Source: JADJOY01 sp016713535 [NCBI: Deltaproteobacteria bacterium]
GTDB taxonomy: Bacteria > JADJOY01
DNA length: 64,000 nucleotides
Assembly (NCBI GenBank): GCA_016713535.1
Contig: JADJOY010000018.1
Location: forward strand, 110,291-174,290
Direction: 5' to 3'
In this document: positions 40,521-48,634 of the stretch, piece after piece
How the letters are laid out: each line of letters starts with the position of its first letter
Position numbering within the stretch: position 1 is the first letter of the stretch
The notes under the pieces: model-generated
Told to the model about the DNA's origin: nothing
Seen by the model: the letters and a program-made list of their open reading frames with translations, nothing else
The model's database searches: none
Position numbers and translations under genes: made by a program

Positions 40521-42641
40521 ATGGCCCGCGCGCGATCGACGTGGTGTGCCGTCGCGGGGCTTGCCGCGCTGATCCTGGGGAGGCCGGCGAGCGCGTCGGC
40601 TGGCGACCCACACCGCGCGTTCGTGACCTCGGTGTCGGGAACGGGCGATCTCGCATCGTGGTCCGATGCGGGTGGCCACACCGGCCTCACGGCGGCGGAT
40701 GCCATCTGCCAGGCGCGCGCCGCGGCCGGTCAAGTGGCCAATCCCGCCGCGTTCGTGGCGTGGCTCTCGGACAGCCACGACGATGCGTGGTGCCGCGTCC
40801 ACGGGTTCACCGGGAAAAGAGCCGCCAACTGCGGCCAGGGCACGTTGCCGAGCGGCGCCGGGCCGTGGCTACGTCTCGACGGCTTCCCGTTCGCTGCCAC
40901 GATCGACGAGGTCGCCGCCGCGAACGTCGTCTACACGCCGCTGCGCGTGACCGAGCTCGGGACGATCTTCGATACCAGCGTCTACACCGCGACCCGCGCC
41001 GATGGAACGTTCGATCCGGCGTCGCAGACCTGCGCCGACTGGACCAGCGCTAGCTCGGGCGTGTTCGCGGTGCGGGTCGGCAGCTCGTTCGCGACCGGCA
41101 CAGGCTGGACCAACTCGGGTCCTGGCCCGTGCAACCAGCTCCTCAATCTCTACTGCCTGGAGAAAGGCGCTGGAGCCCCGCTCGGTCCCGCGGGTTTCAC
41201 CGGACGTGCTGCGTTCACCTCGGCGGCGGTCGGCACCGGCGAGCTCGCCTCGTGGGCGAACGCCGGAGGGGTGTCCGGGGTCGCGGCCGCCGATGCGGTG
41301 TGCCGGTCGGGCGCAGCGCTCGCCGGCCTTCCGCACGTCGCGAGCTTCAAGGCCTGGGTGTCGGTGCCCGGTGCCGACGCGGTGAGCCGCTTCGTCGCCG
41401 ACGGGCCGTGGGTACGGCCCGACGGCATGGTGATCGCGGGTGATCGCGCGGCCCTCGCGAGCGGGCTGCTGATCGCGCCCCTCAACCAGACCCCGTTCGG
41501 CACCTATCTCGGCAATGAAGGTGTGTGGACCGGCACCTCGTCGGACGGGCTCTCGAAGAATCCGGAGTGCCTGAGCTGGACGAGCGCCAGCGCCGGGCAG
41601 AAGGGCACCAGCGGAGTCGTCCAGTACGCGGACGCGTCGTGGACGGAGTTCTACGCGGCGAGCTGCAACTTCGGGTTCCAGCACCTGGCGTGCCTCTCCG
41701 ACACGGCGATCGTCCAATCGCCCGGCGTGCCCCTCGCCGCGGGGGGCGCCGTCACCCTGACGGGCAGTGGCATCACGCCGGGGGCGGTGCTCAAGGTCTA
41801 CGTGGCCACCTCGTCGGGCACGGTCGACGTGATCCCGGACGGCTTGGCGCCGACCTCGACCACGCCCACGAGCTGGAGCGGCAACCTGCCGTGGCCGTGG
41901 CCGGCCGGAGGCAACGTCGCCCACCTCCTCGGCAACGGCTTCGTGAGCTTGCAGCTCGTCCAGACCGACCTGGGCTACAACGCGACCGACGCGGTGGGGA
42001 ACGTGCTCGCGGGCAACGCCGTGCTCGGGGTGCCCAGCGTCACCACGATCGGTGGCGTGGCGCTCAGCGCCACGAGCTACGACCTGAGCGTCGGCACGGC
42101 CAACGTGCAGGGGCTCGTCACGCCCGGCGCTTCGCTCGTGATCGGCGGCAGCGGCTTCGCGAGCGCGGTGGTGAACCTGTTCACCGCGTCGGGGAACGTG
42201 GGGCCGCTCACGCCGAGCAGCCAGAGCGCCACGTCGCTCATCGTGCCGATCCCGGCCAACGCGCCGGTCGGCCCGGGCTCGTTCCAGGTCGTCAACACCA
42301 CCAACTTCCTCGCCTCGAACGCCGTCTCGGTGCCCATCGGCGAAGCGATCTCGGTGAGCAACGTGAGCGTGAACGGCAACACCGTGAACGTCACGGGCAC
42401 GGGCTTCAACTCGCTGACGGTCATCAACCTGTTCGCGAGCAGCGGTGGCGGGGTGGTGAACGCGGGCGGACTCGGCGCCGGAGGCGCGCCGAACGTTCCG
42501 CTCTCCGTCGCCGACAGCCACCACTTCTCGTTCACGCGACCCGCGGGGCTCGATGCGGGCCCCGCTTACGTGCAGGCGATCAACCCGCCGTTCATCGCGT
42601 ACACGACATCGTCGTCGGGGGGCGGGTTCACGCTGCCCTGA
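40521..42641 (+). CDS. Large exported protein with two DUF1554-like domains and IPT-like repeats
   Basis: The product, about 706 residues, starts at ATG 40521 (GTG 40512 is also possible) with a signal peptide to about residue 28. Two C-type-lectin-like DUF1554 units follow: AFVTSVSGTGDLASWSDAGG with LTAADAICQARA, and AAFTSAAVGTGELASWANAGG with VAAADAVCRSGA, each with paired Cys and a CADWTSAS/CLSWTSAS block. The C-terminal half is built of beta-sandwich IPT/TIG-like units with repeating SGSGFASAVVNLFTASG, TGSGITPGAVLKVYV and TGTGFNSLTVINLFASSG strings. Such proteins are usually surface adhesins or glycan binders. Binding is inferred; no enzyme motif is visible. Confidence 0.76.
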   Translation: MARARSTWCAVAGLAALILGRPASASAGDPHRAFVTSVSGTGDLASWSDAGGHTGLTAADAICQARAAAGQVANPAAFVAWLSDSHDDAWCRVHGFTGKRAANCGQGTLPSGAGPWLRLDGFPFAATIDEVAAANVVYTPLRVTELGTIFDTSVYTATRADGTFDPASQTCADWTSASSGVFAVRVGSSFATGTGWTNSGPGPCNQLLNLYCLEKGAGAPLGPAGFTGRAAFTSAAVGTGELASWANAGGVSGVAAADAVCRSGAALAGLPHVASFKAWVSVPGADAVSRFVADGPWVRPDGMVIAGDRAALASGLLIAPLNQTPFGTYLGNEGVWTGTSSDGLSKNPECLSWTSASAGQKGTSGVVQYADASWTEFYAASCNFGFQHLACLSDTAIVQSPGVPLAAGGAVTLTGSGITPGAVLKVYVATSSGTVDVIPDGLAPTSTTPTSWSGNLPWPWPAGGNVAHLLGNGFVSLQLVQTDLGYNATDAVGNVLAGNAVLGVPSVTTIGGVALSATSYDLSVGTANVQGLVTPGASLVIGGSGFASAVVNLFTASGNVGPLTPSSQSATSLIVPIPANAPVGPGSFQVVNTTNFLASNAVSVPIGEAISVSNVSVNGNTVNVTGTGFNSLTVINLFASSGGGVVNAGGLGAGGAPNVPLSVADSHHFSFTRPAGLDAGPAYVQAINPPFIAYTTSSSGGGFTLP

Positions 42642-42646
42642 ACCCT

Positions 42647-42672
42647 GCGGGGGCTGTTCCAGCCCCCCGCCC
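42647..42672 (+). terminator. Hairpin after the DUF1554 gene
   Basis: GCGGGGGCTG and CAGCCCCCCGC form a stem of about ten pairs around TTC, six bases after the stop codon. There is no T tract, so it may act by stalling or as an RNA 3' end. Confidence 0.45.
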
Positions 42673-42783
42673 GCCCGCCCGGATTCACTCCGGACGGGTC
42701 CCACCCCGAGTCACTCGCTTCGCTCGTGGCGTCGCGCTGACCCTGTGAGTCTTTCCCTCTGGGTCGCTCACGGAAGCGCGAGG

Positions 42784-42857
42784 CCCGGCGACGGGGGATG
42801 GAACCCCCGCCGCTACGATGGTTTTCGTAGCGCGGGGGGCTCCGTCCCCCCGCGACG
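42784..42857. repeat. Inverted REP-like pair
   Basis: A minus-strand GTAG hairpin (CGGGGG/CCCCC, about 42788-42818) faces a plus-strand GTAG hairpin with stem CGCGGGGGG/CCCCCCGCG and loop CTCCGT (about 42828-42856), with about ten bases between the heads. The rest of 42673-42987 shows no gene. Confidence 0.75.
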
Positions 42858-42987
42858 CTTCGCTCTCGCACGATTCATTCACAGGCGCGCTGCGACGCAC
42901 ACCGGGGCCGAGCCCATTCGTGGCGCGAGTCGACCGAGCGGTCTTGCGCTCGAGCACGCTCCATCGCCCCCCGGAGGGGCGCGCACT

Positions 42988-43494
42988 TCAGCCCTTGGCG
43001 GACTCGCCGACGACGTGGCCGAGCTCGGGGACGATGAGCTTGTCCATGGCGAGCTTGACCGCGCCGCTCGAGCCCGGCACCGAGAAGATCACCAGCTCAC
43101 CCGACAGTCCCGCGATGGCCCGTGACAGCATCGCGGCCGAGCCGATGTCCTGGTAGCTCAGGAAGCGGAACAGCTCGCCGAAGCCGTCGAGGGTCTTGTC
43201 GAGCATCGCGGCGACCGCCTCGTACGTGCGGTCGCGCCGCGAGATGCCGGTACCTCCGTTCACGATCACCACCCGTGCCCGAGCAGCCGTCCGGACCTCG
43301 GCGATCACGGCCCGGATCCGCTCGGGCTCGTCGGGGACGATCGCGTAGTGGACCACCTCGTGGCCGGCTGCCAGCAGCCGCTCGCGGATCGCCGCGCCGC
43401 TGGTGTCCGTCTCCTCGGTGCGGGTGTCGCTGACCGTGACGATGGCGCACGGGATCGCGCTCGGCGCCGAGCGCTTGTGCTCGTGGTGTGCCAT
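42988..43494 (-). CDS. moaB: MoaB/MogA-type molybdenum cofactor protein
   Basis: The 168-residue protein adenylylates or inserts metal into molybdopterin. CAIVTVSDTRTEETDTSG, VVIVNGGTGISRRDRTYEAV and FSVPGSSGAVKLAMDKLIVPELGH are the standard MoaB/MogA blocks, with the substrate-binding GGTG loop intact. GGAG precedes the ATG at 43494. It is 25 bp after the Nudix gene on the same strand. With ModABC at 5-9 kb it shows the organism uses molybdoenzymes. Confidence 0.93.
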   Translation of the reverse strand: MAHHEHKRSAPSAIPCAIVTVSDTRTEETDTSGAAIRERLLAAGHEVVHYAIVPDEPERIRAVIAEVRTAARARVVIVNGGTGISRRDRTYEAVAAMLDKTLDGFGELFRFLSYQDIGSAAMLSRAIAGLSGELVIFSVPGSSGAVKLAMDKLIVPELGHVVGESAKG

Positions 43495-43519
43495 GGCGCT
43501 CCGCGGGGCGGCGCGACGC

Positions 43520-44113
43520 TCAGCGCGCGCCGCCGGGGAAGGCGAGCTCGAGGAAGTGGTGGATGAAGCGCGCGGTCGCGCCCCACACGATGGTGCCGTC
43601 CAGGTCGTAGAAGTGGACGAGGTGGGGCTGGCCGAAGCGAAGACCACGCTCCTCGACGCGGTGGATCGACCCGTCGAGGAAGCGCTCGATCGGGACCTCG
43701 AGCACCTCGGCGATCTCCCCCGCGTGCGGCCGGTACGGGTACGGATGCGGCAGCGTGCCGACGATCGGGGTGACCAGGAAGTCGGTGATGGTGATGCTGT
43801 CGTCCAGCCATCCCAGCACGTCGACGTCCTCGGAGCGGATGCCCAGCTCCTCGTCGGCCTCGCGCAGCGCGGTGTGGAGGGAGGTGTGGTCCCCCGGGTC
43901 GGTCTTGCCCCCGGGGAAGCTGATCTGTCCCTTGTGGGTGCCGACGGTCTCGGTGCGGCGGGTGAGCAAGACTCGCACCCCGTCCTCCGCCAGCAGCAGT
44001 GGCATCAGCACCGCTGCCCGGATCAGCGCCGGTGAGCCGGCCAGCTCGCGACGCGGGCGGGTGCCCAGCGACGCGCGAACGGTTTCCAGCCACGCCGGCC
44101 GTCTGGCAATCAT
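43520..44113 (-). CDS. Nudix hydrolase (CoA pyrophosphatase type)
   Basis: This 197-residue enzyme has the Nudix box GGKTDPGDHTSLHTALREADEEL in the form characteristic of NudL/CoA pyrophosphatases. It is preceded by the family-specific VLLTRRTETVGTHKGQISFPGGK. A C-terminal helix, ATARFIHHFLEL, is also conserved. It probably hydrolyses CoA or related nucleotide diphosphates in the cytoplasm. It is probably co-transcribed with moaB, which starts 25 bp further on. Confidence 0.86.
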   Translation of the reverse strand: MIARRPAWLETVRASLGTRPRRELAGSPALIRAAVLMPLLLAEDGVRVLLTRRTETVGTHKGQISFPGGKTDPGDHTSLHTALREADEELGIRSEDVDVLGWLDDSITITDFLVTPIVGTLPHPYPYRPHAGEIAEVLEVPIERFLDGSIHRVEERGLRFGQPHLVHFYDLDGTIVWGATARFIHHFLELAFPGGAR

Positions 44114-44263
44114 CCGGGCGGAAGGTAATGGCCACGTGGGAGGGTGTCATCCAGACGCGAAGGTGGTTGCCCCGCGGGATTCGGGGCGGGGGCGGAAAGA
44201 CCCCGTCATGACGTGCGCTGCCTGATAGACTCGGTCGGCTCCGCATGCGAAGGAGGACGTGCC

Positions 44264-44452
44264 GTGGCAGACGAGAAGCCCAAGGCGCCGGCCGACAAGG
44301 CGAAAGGCGCAGCGTACGATTCGTGGAAGGCGAACACGCCCGCGGGTCCAGCCGGTGGCCGCGACAAGAAGAGCTTGAAGGGAAAGCTCTCGGCGATGGT
44401 CGACCGCTTCATCCGCAAGTTCAACACCGACAAGGGCTGGTACGACGAGTGA
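44264..44452 (+). CDS. Small basic protein of unknown function
   Basis: This 62-residue ORF begins at GTG 44264 with AGGAGGA six bases upstream, a very good ribosome-binding site. The product is Lys/Ala-rich in its first half (KPKAPADKAKGAAYDSWKAN) and ends KSLKGKLSAMVDRFIRKFNTD with an amphipathic helix. TAGACT at 44226 is a possible -10. The next gene starts one base after its stop. No family is recognised; it may be an accessory of the glycosyltransferase operon it heads. Confidence 0.6.
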   Translation: MADEKPKAPADKAKGAAYDSWKANTPAGPAGGRDKKSLKGKLSAMVDRFIRKFNTDKGWYDE

Positions 44453-44453
44453 C

Positions 44454-44939
44454 ATGACCGGGCTCTGTATCATCGATCACGTGGTGGCGCGCCTCGTCTT
44501 CGCGGGCGCGATCGGCTACGCGTCGTGGCGCCTCGCCGACGAGCGCCATCGCTCGACGGTCGGCTGGCCGCTGCTCGGCGCGCTCCTCGGCTACCAGGTC
44601 GAGGTCTGGGCGCTCGCGATGCTGGTCTGGCTGTGGCGTCTGCCCAAGCTCGATCTGCGTCAGCACTACCTCGAGCTGCGCGCCCACGAGCGATTCGCGC
44701 GGGCCCTCGGCGGACCGTCGCTGGTGGGTGACCACCTCGAGGACCGCATCCTCATGGTGCTCGCCAACAACCCCGACGGGCTCTACATCAACGCCCTCGC
44801 GCAGGGAGTCGGGCAGAGCTGGCGCGCCATCGAGGGCGTGGTCGATGGGCTGGTGGAGCGCCGCAAGGTGGTGCTCAGGGACGAGCGGTACTTCATCGAC
44901 TCGGCCCAGCCCGCCGCGCCCGCGGGAGGTCCGGCTTGA
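44454..44939 (+). CDS. Membrane protein with winged-helix-like C-terminus
   Basis: The 161-residue protein has two membrane segments (about 9-25 and 38-62), then a helical link with LRQHYLELRAHERF. Residues 95-150 resemble a winged helix: EDRILMVLANNPDGLYINALAQGVGQSWRAIEGVVDGLVERRKVVLRDERYF. It may be a membrane-bound regulator or a protein-interaction module. Its stop is overlapped by the TTG start of the glycosyltransferase gene (TTGA), so they are coupled. No specific function is assigned. Confidence 0.65.
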   Translation: MTGLCIIDHVVARLVFAGAIGYASWRLADERHRSTVGWPLLGALLGYQVEVWALAMLVWLWRLPKLDLRQHYLELRAHERFARALGGPSLVGDHLEDRILMVLANNPDGLYINALAQGVGQSWRAIEGVVDGLVERRKVVLRDERYFIDSAQPAAPAGGPA

Positions 44940-45820
44940 CGATCAGCGTGGTGGTTCCTGCTCACAACGAGGCCCACTCGATCGCCGCCGTGGTCGGCGC
45001 GTGCAGGTCGTTGCCGGGAGTGACCGAGGTGATCGTCGTCGACGACGGCTCCACGGATGGTACCGGCGACGTCGCCGTCCAGGCCGGCGCACGGGTGGTC
45101 ACGCACCCGTATTGCATCGGCAACGGCGCGTCGACCAAGTCCGGCGCGCGCGCCGCCACTGGCGAGATCGTCGTGTTCCTCGACGGCGACGGTCAGCACC
45201 CGCCCGAGGACATCCCGCGTCTGGTCGAGAAGCTCGATCGCTACCATCTCGTGGTGGGCGCCCGCGACCCGGACACCCACGCCAACCTCAAGCGGCGCTT
45301 CGGCAACAACGTCTACAACCTGTTCGCGAGCTACGTCACGCAGTTCCCGATCCTCGATCTCACGAGCGGCTTCCGCGCGATCCGGCGTGATCTGCTGCTC
45401 CATTATCTCTACCTGCTGCCCAACGGGTTCTCGTCGCCATCCACGCTCACCCTCGCGATCCTGCGCACCGGACGCTCCCTCGCGTACGTGCCCATCCGTG
45501 CCCGCGAGCGCAAGGGCCGCAGCAAGATCAAGCTGATCCACGACGGCACGCGGTTCTTCCTCATCATCATCAAGATCGCCACGCTCTTCTCGCCGCTCCG
45601 GGTGTTCATCCCGGTGAGCCTGTTCGCGTTCATCCTGGGCACGCTCAACTACACCTGGAGCTCGGTGAAGCAAGGGCACTTCGTGTTCACCAACATGTCC
45701 GCGCTGCTCTACGTCGCGGCGGTGCTGGTGTTCATGCTCGGGCTGGTGGCCGAGCAGATCGCGCAGCTTCGCCTCGATCGCACCGAGGGGCTCGACGCCG
45801 CGGTCCGCGCGCCGACCTGA
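44936..45820 (+). CDS. GT2 glycosyltransferase (DPM1/GtrB-like)
   Basis: The 294-residue enzyme has a GT-A domain with SVVVPAHNEAHS, VVDDGSTDGT and metal-binding DGDGQHP. Two C-terminal membrane helices follow (about 220-245 and 258-282). This is the layout of polyprenyl-phosphate glycosyltransferases such as dolichol-phosphate mannosyltransferase and GtrB, which charge a lipid carrier with a sugar. TTG 44936 is the start, with GGGAGG before it and a 4-base overlap with the previous gene. It likely works with the following GT4 enzyme in surface-glycan synthesis. Confidence 0.88.
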   Translation: MTISVVVPAHNEAHSIAAVVGACRSLPGVTEVIVVDDGSTDGTGDVAVQAGARVVTHPYCIGNGASTKSGARAATGEIVVFLDGDGQHPPEDIPRLVEKLDRYHLVVGARDPDTHANLKRRFGNNVYNLFASYVTQFPILDLTSGFRAIRRDLLLHYLYLLPNGFSSPSTLTLAILRTGRSLAYVPIRARERKGRSKIKLIHDGTRFFLIIIKIATLFSPLRVFIPVSLFAFILGTLNYTWSSVKQGHFVFTNMSALLYVAAVLVFMLGLVAEQIAQLRLDRTEGLDAAVRAPT

Positions 45821-45841
45821 GGGGCGGGTCGCCGGCGCGGG

Positions 45842-47068
45842 ATGCAGATCGTCGTCCTGACCACGTGTTACCCGCGCTTCGCCGGCGACTTCGCCGGCGC
45901 GCACGTGGAGCGCTCGGTCCGGCGGCTATTGGCACTCGGTCACCGGGTCACGGTGGTCGCGCCCGCGGACGATCGCGCCGAGCCGAGCACGTTCGAGGGC
46001 GGCGCCGTGGTGCGCCGCGCGCGCTACCTGCCGCGGCGCTGGCGGCGGCTTCCCTACGGCTACGGCGGCATCCCGGTTCACCTGCGCGCGCACCCACTGC
46101 GAGTGCTGGAGGTGCCGTTCCTGATCGCGGGGCTCGCTCTGGAGGCGTTGCGTGCGTCGCGTGGCGCGGATCTCCTCCACGCGAACTGGCTCTTCACCGC
46201 GCTCGCGGCGTGGCCGGCGCGGGTGGCGCGACGGCTGCCCGTGCTCGTGACGCTACGTGGCAGTGACCTCGCGCTCGCCGAGGCCGCGGCGCCACTGCGC
46301 CTCGTGGCAGGTCGACTGCTGCGGGCGCTCGACGGCGTGGCACCGGTCAGCCGTGACCTCGCGGGCCGCGCGGTGAGGCTTGGCGCTCGCGCCGCGCGTA
46401 CCTGGGCGGTCGCGGACGGTGCCGAGACCGAGGGCTTCCCGACGCGCGAGGATGCGCGGCGCGAGCTCTCGCTGGAGGTGACGGGGCGCCTGGTGCTGTT
46501 CGTCGGCAACGTCATCCCGGTGAAGGGGATCGACGTGCTGATCGACGCGGCGTCGCGCCTGGCCGCGCGCGCGGAGCTCGCCGACGTGCGCTTCGTGCTC
46601 GTCGGCGGCGGCGCGGACATCCCGCGCTACGAGGCGCTCGCGCGCGCCCGAGGTCTCGCCGACGTGCTCCGGTTCACGGGATTCCGTCCCACCGACGAGG
46701 TGCCGTCGTGGATGGCCGCGTGCGACGTGTTCTGCCTGCCGAGCCGCTCGGAAGGCCTACCGAACGTGATCCTGGAGGCGATGGGCGTGGGGCGCGCGAT
46801 CGTCGCGACGCGGGTCGGTGGCGTGCCGGACCTCGTCGAGCACGAGGGAAATGGCTTGCTGGTGCCGTCCGAGGACCCCGCAGCGCTCGCCGACGCGCTG
46901 TCCCGGCTCCTGGCCGAACCGCGCATGCGCGAGCGCATGGAGGCGCGCGGCCGCGAGTTGCTCGGTGCGCGCGGGCTGACGTGGGAGGCGACCGCGCGCC
47001 GCTACGACGAGCTCTATCGGTTTCTGGTGTCCGGGAGCGATCCCGGACGGGGGGAGGAAAGACCATGA
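45842..47068 (+). CDS. GT4 glycosyltransferase
   Basis: The 408-residue protein has the two-domain GT-B fold. The N-domain opens QIVVLTTCYPRFAGDFAGAHVERSVRRL. The C-domain has LFVGNVIPVKGIDVLI, LVGGGADIPRYEAL and the EX7E-like SEGLPNVILEAMGVGRAIVATRVGGVPDLV. It is cytoplasmic and retaining. The donor and acceptor are unknown, but it is 21 bp after the GT2 gene and overlaps the lipoprotein gene by four bases. Confidence 0.88.
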   Translation: MQIVVLTTCYPRFAGDFAGAHVERSVRRLLALGHRVTVVAPADDRAEPSTFEGGAVVRRARYLPRRWRRLPYGYGGIPVHLRAHPLRVLEVPFLIAGLALEALRASRGADLLHANWLFTALAAWPARVARRLPVLVTLRGSDLALAEAAAPLRLVAGRLLRALDGVAPVSRDLAGRAVRLGARAARTWAVADGAETEGFPTREDARRELSLEVTGRLVLFVGNVIPVKGIDVLIDAASRLAARAELADVRFVLVGGGADIPRYEALARARGLADVLRFTGFRPTDEVPSWMAACDVFCLPSRSEGLPNVILEAMGVGRAIVATRVGGVPDLVEHEGNGLLVPSEDPAALADALSRLLAEPRMRERMEARGRELLGARGLTWEATARRYDELYRFLVSGSDPGRGEERP

Positions 47069-48060
47069 AGAACGTCCGCTCGATGTCCGCGCGGCGGGGG
47101 CTCGCTCTCGGCTGGATCGTGACCTCGCTCGCCGGGTGCGTGATCCGGACCGCGGCTCCCGACCCCGCGCCGCTCGGCTGGACGCGCCGCGCCGATCCCT
47201 TCGCATACAGGCCGAACGAGTTCCCGTTCACCCTCGCCGCCGCGCCCGAGGAAGCGCCCGGCTTCGCGACCTGGATGCTCGACTACCCGTCGCACGACAC
47301 GGCCGACACCAAGAACCCGAGCGTGCACGCGGTGTTGCGATACCCGCACGCGGGCAGTGATGCGCTGATCGTGGTGCTGCCGATCCTGGGGGGCGACTAC
47401 TCGGAAACGGACTACTTCGCGCGCGGGCTCGCCGACCGCGGCTTCGCGACGCTGCGCTTCGACCGCAAGGCCGACGTCCTCGACTCCGAGGGCGACTTCC
47501 AGCTCGTCGCGCGGCGGATTCGCAACACGGTGGTCGACGTGCGGCGTGGCATCGACCTGCTCGCGTCGGGCTCGCCGCTCGCGCGCCAGCCGATGGCGTT
47601 TTCGCGCGTGGGACTCCTCGGGATCAGCCTGGGCTCGATGATCGGCAGCCTGATCGCGGCCTACGACCCGCGCGTCGACGCGACGGCGCTCGTGCTCACG
47701 GGCGGCGACTTCGCCGAGGTCCTCGATCACGCCCGCGACGAGGTCGAGGTGAAGGCGTTCCTCGCCGGGCTCGAGTCACGCGGCTACGACGCCGACCGCA
47801 TTCGTCACGAGGCGCACTGGTATCTGGACGCGGTCGATCCGCTGCGCCACGCCGCGAGCCTCGATCCGTCGACCACCCTGATGGTGCAGGGGAGGTTCGA
47901 TCCGATCGTGCCGTTCGATGTCGGCACGTGGCTGTGGGAAGCCGCGCACCGGCCCGAGCGAGTCGTGCTCCCGACCGGCCACTACAGCGCGGTGCTGTTC
48001 CTGCCCTACATCGAGGGGTTGATCGAAGACCACTTCGAACGCCACCTCGCGCCGCACTGA
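47065..48060 (+). CDS. Alpha/beta-hydrolase lipoprotein
   Basis: The 331-residue product has a lipoprotein signal (VTSLAGCV, Cys about 25). The alpha/beta-hydrolase core includes LIVVLPILGGDYSETDYFARGLADRGFATLRFDRK, nucleophile elbow GISLGS, LMVQGRFDPIVP with likely Asp, and GHYS with His near the C-terminus. It might trim or transfer acyl groups on the glycan made by the preceding enzymes, which is inference from the operon. GGGAGGAAAG precedes its ATG. Confidence 0.8.
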   Translation: MKNVRSMSARRGLALGWIVTSLAGCVIRTAAPDPAPLGWTRRADPFAYRPNEFPFTLAAAPEEAPGFATWMLDYPSHDTADTKNPSVHAVLRYPHAGSDALIVVLPILGGDYSETDYFARGLADRGFATLRFDRKADVLDSEGDFQLVARRIRNTVVDVRRGIDLLASGSPLARQPMAFSRVGLLGISLGSMIGSLIAAYDPRVDATALVLTGGDFAEVLDHARDEVEVKAFLAGLESRGYDADRIRHEAHWYLDAVDPLRHAASLDPSTTLMVQGRFDPIVPFDVGTWLWEAAHRPERVVLPTGHYSAVLFLPYIEGLIEDHFERHLAPH

Positions 48061-48112
48061 AGCTGCGGCGCTGGCCCGCGGCGGCGAGGTGGGAATCCGT
48101 GACGACGTCGAG

Positions 48113-48634
48113 CTAGCCGGACGTCGCCTCCGGCCTCGTCGAGCGAGTCACGAACTCCTTGGCGCGCTCCGAGGAGAGCGTCCGGAACGTGCCGTTCGCC
48201 CGCGCCAGGAGCGTGCCCTCCTCGTCGAGGAGACGGCCCTCGATGGTGAGGTCGCGCCCCTCGTGGCTCACGACCCAGGCCTCGCCACGAAGCGGCTCCT
48301 CGACGCGCACCGGACGCGCGTAGTCCACGCTCAGCCGTACCGTGGCCACGACGGTCTCGGGCAGCGTCACGGATGCCGCGGCGCCCATGATCTCGTCGAG
48401 GACCATGCAGGTGGTCCCGCCGTGTGCGACGTTCGAGTAGCCTCGGAACTCGCGCCGGATGCGCAACTCGCACACCACCTTGTCGCCGTCGCGGTAGGGC
48501 CTGAGCCCGAGCGAGAACGGGTTCTCGGTGCCGCACGCGATGCAGCCGCGCGCGCGTACCGTGTACGGCCGCTCGTTGGCCGGCGCCTCAGGCAAGCGGG
48601 ATCTCGCGATCGGGGATGCTGAACGAGGCGGCAC
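48113..48634 (-). CDS. Hotdog-fold thioesterase (PaaI-like)
   Basis: The hotdog core contains RGYSNVAHGGTTCMVLDEIMGAA, the typical PaaI/acyl-CoA thioesterase active-site region (HGG and Asp/Glu of the central helix). A CIACGTENPFSLGL segment with two Cys lies before it. GTG 48634 gives 173 residues; TTG 48595 would give 160 and overlap the kinase stop. Acyl-CoA hydrolysis is likely; the chain is unknown. The gene overlaps the 3' end of the histidine-kinase gene. Confidence 0.78.
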   Translation of the reverse strand: MPPRSASPIARSRLPEAPANERPYTVRARGCIACGTENPFSLGLRPYRDGDKVVCELRIRREFRGYSNVAHGGTTCMVLDEIMGAAASVTLPETVVATVRLSVDYARPVRVEEPLRGEAWVVSHEGRDLTIEGRLLDEEGTLLARANGTFRTLSSERAKEFVTRSTRPEATSG

